Shown in pieces: positions 54,901-64,000 of a stretch of DNA of 64,000 bases; within the stretch, counting starts at the first letter, position 1, and the number at the start of each line of letters is the position of its first letter. Where the stretch lies: positions 240,943 to 304,942 of the forward strand of contig CAKUTA010000003.1 of the NCBI GenBank assembly GCA_934691625.1, given 5' to 3'. Source of the DNA: an uncultured Bacteroidales bacterium. GTDB lineage: Bacteria > Bacteroidota > Bacteroidia > Bacteroidales > UBA932. The translations under genes were made by a program, and so were the position numbers. The notes beneath the pieces were generated by a model. It was not told the origin of the DNA and made no database searches. It saw nothing but the letters and a program-made list of their open reading frames with translations.

Positions 54901-57459
54901 TGCGTAGGCGCTGAAAGGCGAGAAGGGCATTGTCAATGCTGTATAGCTCTCGTCGCCTCCGTCTTCTGCCACGGAGCAGAGAATGCTGGCAGAGAGCATG
55001 CCTGGAGCCATGTCAGCCTTCGGCAATGTTATCGCCGCAGAGGCTTTTCCTTCCGCATCAAGCCTGGTGCTGACCAGCTCTGTGGAGGATGATTCGAATC
55101 TGGATGCAGGATCTCTGAATGTATATCCGTCATATCCATTGAAGTCAGGGTGCCCTGGATTAAGTGTCATTGTTATTCTGGCCGGCAGTCCTGATGCCGC
55201 AGGGCCTGTAAGCCAGTTCGCAGATATCCCTGCGCTTGTCCTGGTGCCGCTCCGTAGTATCCCTTTTCCGAGACTGACATTGACCTTCAGCCTGTTAGGC
55301 TTTATGGTCTCGATTCGCAGAGCCTTATGGAATGTGGCTCCTCCTACTTTTACGTAGGCATTCCAGAGTCCGGTAGGGCTATCCGGCCCTGTCGGAATGT
55401 CGAATGTGTAGAAGCCGTTTACCGCATTGCGGCAGGTCTTTCTGGCAAAGAACTGCCCCTGAGGAGTATATATGTCTATTGATGCCGGGTGCGAATCAGG
55501 AATCCTGTCTTCGCTGTGCAGGATCATTTCCAGATGCAGAGTGTCACCGGGCCTCCATATCCCGCGCTCGCCATAGATGAAGCCTTTAAGCCCTTTCTGC
55601 AAAGTCTCGCCGCCGGTATCGAACCGGCTCAGCGACTTTTCCGAGCCGTCGGTGATCTTCAGGTACGTTATGGAGTCGCCTTTCTTTATCGTGGTGATGA
55701 ACGGTCTTCCGCTGACCTCAATTTCAGTCACGCCGTCGCTGTTGCTCTTCCCTTTTCCTATGAGCTGCAGCTGGTAGCTGTATATCTTGATTTCTGCTCC
55801 TGATACAGGCTCTGCAGACAGAATGTCGCTCACGGCAATCCACACCTGCTTTCCTCCGCTGTATTTCGCGATGGCTCCGATCTCGGATGCCATGAGATTC
55901 CTTTCAGGGTAATCGTAGTCCATGTAATATGATGGAGTAAGCGGATTGTTCCTGTCCTGCCATCTGTATTCCGACCAGTCGTAGCTGCTGTCGTAGAAAT
56001 AAGGCGCAGGCTGGTCCCAGACGGCACTTTCCTCTTCGGTCAATGTTCCCGCCGAGGTGCTGACCAGTCCGGATGAGCCTGTTCTCTTCATACCTTTATT
56101 ATATATATAGTATTCAGGGCGGAATGTTATCCGCATCCTGTATATAGCGCCTGGTTCCTTCCTGAACAGATTGTCAAGCCCGACCGTGAATGTGTGTACC
56201 TTTGTCAGGTCCAGGGAAGGGTTGCTGTCCAGCCTCATGCATGTCTTGTAGATAAGCTTTCCAGAACGGCGCAGTCCTGAATTGCCCTGCAGATCGTTCT
56301 CCTGCAGGAACATCAGGATATTGCTCGGGTAGATTTTTATGATGCTGATATCTACGGCGTTGAGATTCACCGCATTGAACGGCATGACTATCTTGTCCGT
56401 GCAGGGCATGATATTCCCCTTGACAGGAAAATATACTTCCGGTCTAGGTGTGCCTGCATTGAACACCCGAATCCAGCTGTCTCCCAGTGGCTTGCCTTCC
56501 ATGTCCCTTATAGCACCATCTATCTTCAGTGTTAAAGATGCATCTCCGCATGGCTCATAATAGAGACGGAGGACATTGTCATTGATCTTTTCTGATGAGC
56601 TCACAGTGGCAGGTGGCTCATAAGAGTCGTCCGAGGCGGCTGAAATCACGGCAAGCCCTGCCATGCTCATCGTCCTGTTAAGCGGCTCTGAAAATGTGAC
56701 ATCAATGTACTTGTCATCTCCTTCGGACATTCTGGCACCGATCACGGAAAATTGCCCTTTTGCCGGAATGTCAATATTGAGGTTATCGCAGGCCTGAAAA
56801 CCTGTCTTTCCAGGTTTGAACTTGACTGTCAATGTCTTTGCCTCTGTCCCTCTTTCGAGGCCTGATGCAGTGAATGAATATTGTCTGCTGGAGGTTCTCT
56901 TCACATCGAAGCTGGCGCCTTTTCCGCTCCAGCTGAAATCCAGGATCTCCTCGGGACTGCTTATGTCAATGTCTTCGCTGAATGTCAATGTCCCTGTGAC
57001 TGTGGCCTTGTCCGGATACTGGCTGCCTACAGACAGCGCCGTTTCCTCGAGGATTGCCTCTTTCCATGCGCTCATAAAGCTGAAAGTGAACTCCTTATGC
57101 TTTCGGTCGGTGCTCATGGCATCTCCGAGCCTGAATGTGCACTTGTAGCTCTTGCCAGGTTTCATTGCCCCGTCTGAAGGCGTGAACTCGATTCTTTGCG
57201 GGCTTGTCCATCTGGCAGTGCCGTCAAGGGCAGGCGAGAACTTGAACAGGCGTGAGGCTGCCGCATTGTCAGGATTGTCGGCAGGAGCTGCCAGTTCTAT
57301 GACAATGCCGTCGTTTCCAGTGACAATGCCTCCGGTGTAGGCTTCTATATATTCTGCAAAGCTGCTGTCCGGTGATTTTCCGATGTTTCCGCATCCGTAC
57401 AGGATGAATGCTGAAATCGCAATGGAAATGAAATTTCTGGTTATGCTGCTGTGGCGCAT
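51925..57459 (-). CDS. Bacterial alpha-2-macroglobulin lipoprotein
   Basis: 1844 residues. The lipobox is LYGCG. A series of MG beta-sandwich domains follows (for example GFIYGERGIWRPGDTLHL, the MG2/MG3 start), then the alpha-2-macroglobulin core with KLHPEEPFTIKVSE and ALVDEGLLDL. The thioester motif is intact: YPHSCTEQ with Cys1400 and Gln1403. An alpha/alpha toroid domain and a C-terminal receptor-like domain complete it. It should trap attacking proteases in the periplasm, protecting the wall while PBP1C repairs it. It is the first gene of the A2M-pbpC-murB-murA strand. Confidence 0.95.
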   Translation of the reverse strand: MRHSSITRNFISIAISAFILYGCGNIGKSPDSSFAEYIEAYTGGIVTGNDGIVIELAAPADNPDNAAASRLFKFSPALDGTARWTSPQRIEFTPSDGAMKPGKSYKCTFRLGDAMSTDRKHKEFTFSFMSAWKEAILEETALSVGSQYPDKATVTGTLTFSEDIDISSPEEILDFSWSGKGASFDVKRTSSRQYSFTASGLERGTEAKTLTVKFKPGKTGFQACDNLNIDIPAKGQFSVIGARMSEGDDKYIDVTFSEPLNRTMSMAGLAVISAASDDSYEPPATVSSSEKINDNVLRLYYEPCGDASLTLKIDGAIRDMEGKPLGDSWIRVFNAGTPRPEVYFPVKGNIMPCTDKIVMPFNAVNLNAVDISIIKIYPSNILMFLQENDLQGNSGLRRSGKLIYKTCMRLDSNPSLDLTKVHTFTVGLDNLFRKEPGAIYRMRITFRPEYYIYNKGMKRTGSSGLVSTSAGTLTEEESAVWDQPAPYFYDSSYDWSEYRWQDRNNPLTPSYYMDYDYPERNLMASEIGAIAKYSGGKQVWIAVSDILSAEPVSGAEIKIYSYQLQLIGKGKSNSDGVTEIEVSGRPFITTIKKGDSITYLKITDGSEKSLSRFDTGGETLQKGLKGFIYGERGIWRPGDTLHLEMILHSEDRIPDSHPASIDIYTPQGQFFARKTCRNAVNGFYTFDIPTGPDSPTGLWNAYVKVGGATFHKALRIETIKPNRLKVNVSLGKGILRSGTRTSAGISANWLTGPAASGLPARITMTLNPGHPDFNGYDGYTFRDPASRFESSSTELVSTRLDAEGKASAAITLPKADMAPGMLSASILCSVAEDGGDESYTALTMPFSPFSAYAGIRLPSGDSYLETGKTHNIPVVAVDAEGKRVSGHRLEWRVFKLKWSWWWESRQEPLDSYVNASAASAVSSGILTSGNGEMSIPFNVNDNAWGRYLIYVKDLDSGHATGGIVYADWPAYRGRSDRSDPDAPAMLSFSTDKKKYKAGETATVYIPAAEKGLALVSIEKGGKVLAGEWVRTSGSKDTPYKIKVSGDMAPNFYMHITLVQPYRNSSNDLPLRMYGVQPVMVENASSHLEPVISMPDKLHPEEPFTIKVSEKNGKAMTYTLALVDEGLLDLTAFRTPDPWNFMYRREALGVRTWDMYNDVFGSAGGALSAMFSIGGDEGLIKGAKKDNRFNPVVKVLGPFTLKSGSQSHRITLPMYVGSVRTMVVAGYDGAYGNAEKTSAVTSPVMILPTLPRFAGCEEKITLPVNVFVMEDGIGKVNVSVRCEGSLSIDGASSKTVEFSGKGDKMARFSLIAGNEGQARVTISANGNGHKMTETISLEVRNPSPRITSTSAAMIGRGESRTFRYKPFRTEDGESAWIEISGYPSIGWNSLFSYMRIYPHSCTEQISAKGLSLIYSISMLSEVNAAKAKAMIPELLSELYSRQLPDGGFAYWPGETHSDEWVTSMAGEFMTAAAAEGYEVNSGVRGTWTKFQKRCVQNYRTAKVYALSDLTQAYRLYTLALANNADEAAMNRMKEGGNMSWQASMMLASAYSLCGKKAAGAEILGKAADAPAEWKPNMQTYGTPLRDKTIALEAMLQTGNIQGAAAYAREMAGSKEELTPWSMSTQESAFLARAMRLMAKNLTGGEISVNISEAGSLSRSLSCQGAADTALDTSKGEVRVQNTSAGPVYARMTTVAKAAPGEAVKAKASGISLNVRYIGSDGASLSTESMRQGSEFTAVIRVANRSLSDDYSNMALTEMIPSGWEIINERITGQDIPSAGKYDYLDIRDDRNVFYFSLPGGTYKEFRVRLRAAYEGKFVLPSVTCEAMYNPAVFACTASGTAEVTR

Positions 57460-57543
57460 GGCGTAATTATTTAGTTCTCAGATTGTAAATATAGCATATT
57501 TATCCGGGACTGCAACGTTTTCCTGTGAAACTGCTCTGGAAAC

Positions 57544-57556
57544 TGACAATTTGTCA
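57544..57556. promoter_or_regulatory. Palindrome upstream of groES
   Basis: TGACAATTTGTCA, a perfect 13-base palindrome, 90 bases before groES and between the divergent macroglobulin and groES genes. It is not a CIRCE element. A repressor or heat-shock site is possible. Confidence 0.4.
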
Positions 57557-57646
57557 CATGACTGCTGATGGCACGGCTGTTGATTTGCTTATGACGGTTT
57601 CCGTAGTGGAAGCTGACATTGAATAAAACATTAAAATTATAGAATT

Positions 57647-57913
57647 ATGATCAGACCATTAGCAGACAGAGTTGTTATCGAGCCTAAAGAGGCCGAGACA
57701 AAGACAGCTGCAGGACTTTATATTCCTGATACAGCCAAGGAAAAACCTCAGCAGGGTAAGGTTGTCGCTTGCGGACCGGGCAAGAAAGACGAGCCTATGG
57801 AAGTCAAGGTAGGGGACGATGTCCTTTACGGCAAGTATTCAGGGACAGAGGTTACTGTAGAGGATAAGAAATATCTTATCGTCCGTCAGTCAGACATTAT
57901 GGCAATATTATAA
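57647..57913 (+). CDS. groES: Co-chaperonin GroES
   Basis: 88 residues: [20 protein letters not shown], the mobile-loop region [20 protein letters not shown], and [31 protein letters not shown]. Length and strand order are normal. It forms the heptameric lid of GroEL. groEL follows by 19 bases in the usual bicistronic order. Confidence 0.98.
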   Translation: MIRPLADRVVIEPKEAETKTAAGLYIPDTAKEKPQQGKVVACGPGKKDEPMEVKVGDDVLYGKYSGTEVTVEDKKYLIVRQSDIMAIL

Positions 57914-57920
57914 TTGATAG

Positions 57921-59555
<1,635 letters not shown>

Positions 59556-59599
59556 TCTGTGGAATGTAAATAGCTGCGGCACAGCCGCTTGACTGAAAT

Positions 59600-59632
59600 C
59601 CTGCTCCATGATTCATGGAACAGGTTTTTTTG
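59600..59632 (+). terminator. Terminator of groES-groEL
   Basis: An 11-bp stem (CCTGCTCCATG / CATGGAACAGG, one internal mismatch), a 3-base loop and seven T. Confidence 0.92.
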
Positions 59633-59715
59633 TTTTATCGGAGCCATGCACTTTAGGCTTGCAAGCCATATTTTTACACAAGTACCCGAGCGCGTGTATT
59701 TTAAATGATATTTTA

Positions 59716-59723
59716 TATATTTG
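59716..59723 (+). promoter_or_regulatory. -7 element of the AAA/DUF4143 gene
   Basis: TATATTTG matches TAnnTTTG, 31 bases before ATG 59755. No clear TTG lies at -33. Confidence 0.55.
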
Positions 59724-59754
59724 CACAAATTTGTAAAATTACACTTTAAATAAC

Positions 59755-61035
59755 ATGGATAAGCAACTTCTGAAACAAATTATTCTAGACAATCGGAAAG
59801 ATGTGGAAAACTATGTGGTGATACCACGGAAAATTTATATTCCAGAGTTTTCTTGTCTTGTTTTTGTCGGTGTCCGGCGTGCGGGAAAATCTTTTCTGTT
59901 ATATCAGAAAATGCAGGAAATGCTTCGTTCCGGAAAGACTTGGGATGAAATGCTGTATCTTAATTTCGAGGATGAAAGAATCGATAAGTTTATAGTTGAT
60001 GATTTCAACTTGATTCTTGAATGTCAGGCAGAATTGTCTGACAAGAAACCTGCATTGTTTCTAGATGAAATTCAGAATGTTGACGGATGGGAGAAATTTG
60101 CCCGGAGGCTTGCGGACAAAAAGTATAGTGTTTATATCACAGGTAGCAATGCGAAGATGTTGTCAAAGGACATAATGGGTAAATTAGGAGGACGCTATCT
60201 TTCTGTTGAGGTCTATCCTTTCAGCTTTCAGGAGTATCTTGATGCGGAAAACATACTATATGATTCCAATTCTATTACGGCTACAGGCGGTCGGGCGAAA
60301 ATATTCAGGGCTTACGATGACTATTTTCATTGGGGCGGGATGCCGGAGAGTATAGGCCTGGATGTGAAACGGAATTATCTGGGCAGTGCTTTTCAGAAAA
60401 TCTATCTTGGAGACATTTGTGCGAGGAATAAGATTTCTAATTCAAATTTGTTGCGTCTGATGCTCAAGAAAATGGCAGAAAGCGTGATGCAGCCAATTTC
60501 ATATACAAGAATTGCCAGTGTCTTATCGGGCGCAGGGGAAAGAATAAGTATCCCTACTGTGAGCTCATATATTGAGGATTGCAAAGACTCCTGGCTGCTT
60601 CTACGTTTGCGTAATATCGCCTCACCGTTTTCAGAAAAGCAGACTGTCTGTAAGTATTATTTTATAGATAACGGTATCCTTAACTTATTTCTTATAAATG
60701 CGGATACGCTTTTGTTTGAGAATATGGTCGCTCTTGCCCTTTTCCGTAAGTATGGGTGTGATATGGATAATGACAGGGTCTTTTTCTATAGAGATAAAAT
60801 TGAAGTGGATTTCTACATTCCTGAGGACGAAATCGCGATTCAGGCATCGTTTTCAATTAGAAAAAGCTCTGAAACTTGTGATAGGGAAGTCAATGCACTT
60901 ACGAAACTTTCAAAGGTCAAATCATGTAGGCAGCGCATGATAATCACGTATGATGAAGAATCTGTTGTCAAAGATGAATATGGAGATATCGAAATAATTC
61001 CATATTGGAAATGGGTGATGCATGAGAAATTTTAG
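59755..61035 (+). CDS. AAA ATPase with DUF4143
   Basis: 426 residues. N-terminal AAA_14 ATPase: Walker A VGVRRAGKSFLLYQ, Walker B PALFLDEIQNVDGW, and sensor region YITGSNAKMLSKDIMGKLGGR. The C-terminal DUF4143 domain has the nuclease-like core signature DRVFFYRDKIEVDFYIPED and IAIQASFS. These proteins are widespread, often on mobile or variable DNA, and their function is unclear. It is monocistronic. Its stop codon TAG is the first three bases of repeat copy B, so an insertion may have replaced or trimmed the original end. Confidence 0.88.
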   Translation: MDKQLLKQIILDNRKDVENYVVIPRKIYIPEFSCLVFVGVRRAGKSFLLYQKMQEMLRSGKTWDEMLYLNFEDERIDKFIVDDFNLILECQAELSDKKPALFLDEIQNVDGWEKFARRLADKKYSVYITGSNAKMLSKDIMGKLGGRYLSVEVYPFSFQEYLDAENILYDSNSITATGGRAKIFRAYDDYFHWGGMPESIGLDVKRNYLGSAFQKIYLGDICARNKISNSNLLRLMLKKMAESVMQPISYTRIASVLSGAGERISIPTVSSYIEDCKDSWLLLRLRNIASPFSEKQTVCKYYFIDNGILNLFLINADTLLFENMVALALFRKYGCDMDNDRVFFYRDKIEVDFYIPEDEIAIQASFSIRKSSETCDREVNALTKLSKVKSCRQRMIITYDEESVVKDEYGDIEIIPYWKWVMHEKF

Positions 61036-61197
61036 AAGCTGTTTTAAAACGATTAAAAAGTTGTTTGAGGTAAAATTCCTTCATTTTCTTCCCGCGTTTT
61101 CAGGTCAGATAAGCACCGCTATCTTCCCCGAATTCTCGGTCGAACATGAAGTTTTTTCCTCTCAAACCTTCAGATAATAATTTCAAAACAGCTTCTA
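61033..61197. repeat. MITE-like interspersed repeat, copy B
   Basis: 165 bases with terminal inverted repeats: the left end TAGAAGCTGTTTTAAAA and the right end, read on the other strand, TAGAAGCTGTTTTGAAAT. The interior is colinear with copy A over its whole length. It fills half of the 316-base gap 61036-61351; the rest holds the promoter at 61296-61326. Confidence 0.85.
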
Positions 61198-61295
61198 AAC
61201 CGATGTCTGAATTACTCCATCACGCATTCGTTATATTGGTTTTCTAATATATGAGACAAGCAACAAAAATAATGAAAATCCATATAACAGGAGCC

Positions 61296-61326
61296 TTGCC
61301 TTATTGCCCGAAAAAGCATACCTTTG
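61296..61326 (+). promoter_or_regulatory. Promoter of the orphan membrane protein gene
   Basis: TTG at 61296-61298, 20 bases, TACCTTTG at 61319-61326: full match; ATG 61352 lies 25 bases downstream. Confidence 0.7.
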
Positions 61327-61351
61327 AAAATAGAGAAACTTTTATGGCCAC

Positions 61352-63115
61352 ATGATTTACGACTATTGCTGCTCGCAGGACGGACACGGGCTGGAGATTC
61401 CAGGATTCTCCGTTGTATTTATCCAGACATTCAGCATAAGGCAGGAAAAGCAGTTCTTTATTCCTCCATACTGTAACAGGCAGCTTCCTGGAGATGAGGA
61501 CTATGTATTCCATGCTGATTCCTTTGTGTATGAAGAAAAGGCGGATGCATTGTCATTGCCGATTGCCCCTATGGGCAGAAGTATTGAAAAACAGATATTT
61601 GTCCTAGGAAATAAGGATAAAGAGCCGGACGAGAAGAACGTAAGGAGATTTTCGCTGCGTGGATTTGACTTCGAGATGCAGATAAAGCCTGAAGAAGACG
61701 AGATCGAGCCGAGGCTGCTGCGGTGTCATGTCAATGTCGAGATGTCATTGTTCTTCGGGAATACCGTCTCCATAACATACAGGTTCCTGTTCAATGGACA
61801 TTCAGGAACACTTTCCAGCCCTGTGTGCATTGACCATATAATTGCATTGCTGTCAACATACCTTGGCGCGGAGTACTGGAGCCGGGATGTGGACGATAAC
61901 TGCAGCCGGGATGAATCAAGAACCAATATCAACCTGGCATCGGACTTCAAGGTGAGCGGATTGTTTTTCGACGAGAGCGGAAATCCTCTCGCAGATGGTA
62001 TATGCATACCTATGCATAGTGATGAACGCGGATTCGGAAAAATTGCGGTCCGATACAAGAGGTTCATATACGGATGGTGCACCAGGCTGCGCAAATCTCT
62101 GACAGGAGAGGAAAAGGCGATGTTCAAGAAGCTGATGAAGCAGAATGCCATCAGCATTGCTAATGACTCAAGATATGCAATGGTCGATCTATGGGAAGAT
62201 ATCCGGCACCCGCTTCCAGACGGCACGGATCTTTTCAGCGGCAGCCGGGAGGGAAGGCTTACAGAAGCACAGATAGTAAATCATATACGGGATTTTCACA
62301 AGCCTGAACTGATAGGGCTTATGACATTGTATCCTGGAGAATGGCCATATAGGGATGCTGCGGCCTATGATGAGGTCTGTGGCGAGAACATTGCGATAGA
62401 TACGGATGACCTTGTTCTGGTGAACAGCAGCATGTGCATGGTGCTCGGTACATACGGCCGACGCGGTGATGGCATGGAAACGACGGGAAGTGTGGAGAAG
62501 AAGGGAGTCAACTGGGCTGAACACCTGAAGGAAAGAGCAAGGTATCATGTGTCGTGGCCGGAATACCTGCTTATTCTTCAGATGGTTCTGGCGAAGAAAC
62601 ATGTTATCGGGAGGGCAAATGAAGAACTCATTGATGCCACTTTGTCTGCGTCAAGCAAGTCTTCATTTGATCTCATCGGTCGCAATGCAGAGCTCAGCAT
62701 GCGCCTTTCCCGTATGGTGCTGCAGCTTGATGTCGTGAAATATTCCAAGTTCGTGTCGCATAAGGTCATGTTCGACCGTACCACCAGGCGGCTGAATCTT
62801 GACAATGACCTTGACCGTCTTAATGATATGATGTCAATGGTGGACAATAGTCTGCATAACCTTAGTGATTTCAAGTCGATGAAGTCGGACTTTGTGCTGA
62901 ACTTCATATTGGCAATAATTTCAGTGGCATCGACCTTCGAACTGTTTTTTCAGAAGTCAGAAATGCCGTTCCTCACCTATTTCGGATTCCGGTCCAGCCG
63001 TCTCGCGGCTGTGGTTGTAGCTGTCGTGGCTTGTGTTACTATATTTGGAATTCTTCTGGTGCTTTCAAGGACATTCAGGAAGATTGTCAAACGTGTGAAA
63101 GATCTCCTTTTCTGA
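61352..63115 (+). CDS. Unknown protein with two C-terminal membrane helices
   Basis: 587 residues; I do not recognise a family. The first 440 residues are soluble, with no signal peptide and several Cys. A helical stretch follows (about 470-520; RRLNLDNDLDRLNDMMSMVDN), then two transmembrane segments (about 525-543, FVLNFILAIISVASTFELF, and 555-578, AAVVVAVVACVTIFGIL) and a basic tail (RTFRKIVKRVKDLLF). Soluble body, coiled coil and two terminal helices recall the CorA topology, but the GMN signature is absent. The next gene, a GNAT acetyltransferase, starts 29 bases after its stop and may be co-transcribed. Confidence 0.7.
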   Translation: MIYDYCCSQDGHGLEIPGFSVVFIQTFSIRQEKQFFIPPYCNRQLPGDEDYVFHADSFVYEEKADALSLPIAPMGRSIEKQIFVLGNKDKEPDEKNVRRFSLRGFDFEMQIKPEEDEIEPRLLRCHVNVEMSLFFGNTVSITYRFLFNGHSGTLSSPVCIDHIIALLSTYLGAEYWSRDVDDNCSRDESRTNINLASDFKVSGLFFDESGNPLADGICIPMHSDERGFGKIAVRYKRFIYGWCTRLRKSLTGEEKAMFKKLMKQNAISIANDSRYAMVDLWEDIRHPLPDGTDLFSGSREGRLTEAQIVNHIRDFHKPELIGLMTLYPGEWPYRDAAAYDEVCGENIAIDTDDLVLVNSSMCMVLGTYGRRGDGMETTGSVEKKGVNWAEHLKERARYHVSWPEYLLILQMVLAKKHVIGRANEELIDATLSASSKSSFDLIGRNAELSMRLSRMVLQLDVVKYSKFVSHKVMFDRTTRRLNLDNDLDRLNDMMSMVDNSLHNLSDFKSMKSDFVLNFILAIISVASTFELFFQKSEMPFLTYFGFRSSRLAAVVVAVVACVTIFGILLVLSRTFRKIVKRVKDLLF

Positions 63116-63144
63116 TATTGAGACACATTATAATGATATAAGAT

Positions 63145-63666
63145 ATGGACGATGTTTATATAAAGAGGGCTGCATTGGATGACAAGGACTCGTTGGCAGA
63201 TCTGTTCTATAGCCATCTGTCAGGCAATACAGAATATATTTCTCATGGCGAGATGCAGATGGGGATAGGTCATCTCGTTCTGGACGGGGATAAGTATGTG
63301 CCTCAGGTGGATGCGGACAGCCGTCACATCTGGCTGACGTATATAGTAGAGCACATGACTGATGACGACATGGCAGTATATAAGGCAGAGTCTTCGGATG
63401 GAGAGCTGCTCGGATTCTGTGTGCTGGAGACTGGCGAGGATGGAGGAGCACCTTTCGGCATATTGTGTGATATTCTTGTCAATGCTGATGCTCGCGGATG
63501 TGGTGTTGGAGGACGCTTGTTCGCTGCAGCGGAAGAATGGTTCAGGCAGAGAAATCTTAAAGATGTCTATCTCGAATCCGGAAAGAACAATCACAATGCT
63601 CATGAATTTTTCATTAGGCGTGGCTTTATAAAGGTGTCGGAAGTATATTTTAAGGGGAAGGAGTGA
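63145..63666 (+). CDS. GNAT family N-acetyltransferase
   Basis: 173 residues. The acetyl-CoA-binding motif A is ILVNADARGCGVGGRLFAAAEEWF, where RGCGVGG fits the R/QxxGxG/A pyrophosphate loop. Motif B follows as LESGKNNHNAHEFFIRRGFIKV, the usual late GNAT segment. It transfers an acetyl group to an unknown amine. Repeat copy C begins right after its stop codon. Confidence 0.9.
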   Translation: MDDVYIKRAALDDKDSLADLFYSHLSGNTEYISHGEMQMGIGHLVLDGDKYVPQVDADSRHIWLTYIVEHMTDDDMAVYKAESSDGELLGFCVLETGEDGGAPFGILCDILVNADARGCGVGGRLFAAAEEWFRQRNLKDVYLESGKNNHNAHEFFIRRGFIKVSEVYFKGKE

Positions 63667-63795
63667 AATTTTTTCATCTTCTTCCCGGATCTTCGGGCCA
63701 GATAGGTTTCGCTGTCTTCCCCGAATCCTCTGCCGGACCTGAAGTCTGCTATCTCAAACATTCAGAGTTATTAATTTTCCATGTTTTTTCTTAAT
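63667..63795. repeat. MITE-like interspersed repeat, copy C (diverged)
   Basis: It shares the core of copies A and B (TTCATCTTCTTCCCG, CAGATAGG, CTGTCTTCCCCGAATC, CTCAAACATTCAG) but has lost clear terminal inverted repeats. Confidence 0.65.
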
Positions 63796-64000
63796 GTATG
63801 GTCAATGCTGTGAATATTAGCGGTTTATGGTATCGTATAAACTGGATATCCTGTGTTGGGATAGCTTGAAAATGCTATTTTTGGTTTTGTTTTGCAGCGC
63901 TTAACGTAGTGTGTACTAGTTGTTTTAAACGTCTTACGTCCCTATATGCGTGTTTTCCGTGCGAATTCCGCATGTTGCCGAAAAATTTTTTCATGAGGGG
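63796..64000. other. Non-coding end of window
   Basis: No supported gene. A TATTTTTG at 63876-63883 fits the -7 consensus and could serve a gene beyond the window, but TTG lies only 17 bases upstream. Confidence 0.3.

Overview
The window is a chromosomal segment of a Bacteroidetes bacterium, most likely of the order Bacteroidales. The evidence is promoters of the TTG-N19/20-TAnnTTTG type, the thrS-infC-rpmI-rplT and rpmB-rpmG-DUF4295-ftsY blocks, a DUF4296 lipoprotein, DUF3575 and FimB/Mfa2-like fimbrial genes, GH125, NVEALA peptides and many lipoprotein 6-bladed beta-propellers. The genus cannot be fixed from sequence alone.

Layout. 1-12.1 kb: translation and housekeeping genes (thrS 3' part, infC, rpmI, rplT, lepB, rpmB, rpmG, a DUF4295 gene, ftsY, pheT, a DUF4296 lipoprotein, an amidohydrolase, a radical SAM gene, deoC). 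12.2-16.7 kb: a secreted histidine phosphatase on the minus strand, diverging from a surface module (HExxH lipoprotein, DUF3575 protein, Mfa2-like anchor). 16.8-22.6 kb: tRNA-Leu(CAG), a D-2-hydroxyacid dehydrogenase, guaA, typA, yceD-rpmF and tRNA-Arg(CCT). 22.8-27.3 kb: a GH125 mannosidase, a Gfo/Idh/MocA oxidoreductase and, converging on them across a long terminator hairpin, a lipoprotein nuclease. 27.3-36.5 kb: an AT-richer, mosaic accessory array with a MITE-like repeat, a tiny ORF, a transglutaminase-like lipoprotein, a NVEALA peptide gene, five propeller lipoproteins (one frameshifted), a thioredoxin-like lipoprotein, a shrunken NVEALA-like gene and a propeller 3' remnant. 36.5-47.1 kb, same strand: a 5'-truncated O-antigen-ligase/TPR gene, a second signal peptidase I, TolC, a periplasmic adaptor and two RND pumps. 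47.1-57.5 kb, minus strand: alpha-2-macroglobulin, pbpC, murB, murA. 57.6-59.6 kb: groES-groEL. 59.7-64 kb: accessory genes (AAA/DUF4143 ATPase, an orphan membrane protein, a GNAT acetyltransferase) with two more copies of the MITE-like repeat.

The most interesting part is 27.7-47.1 kb: a NVEALA/beta-propeller array followed on the same strand by a dedicated-looking signal peptidase and a TolC/MFP/RND/RND envelope export set. Short duplicated junctions, a NVEALA-type leader grafted onto a propeller gene, and gene remnants show that the array has been built and eroded by recombination. A second highlight is infC, which has a perfect Shine-Dalgarno sequence in front of an AUC codon and no ATG, GTG or TTG start in its conserved N-terminal region.
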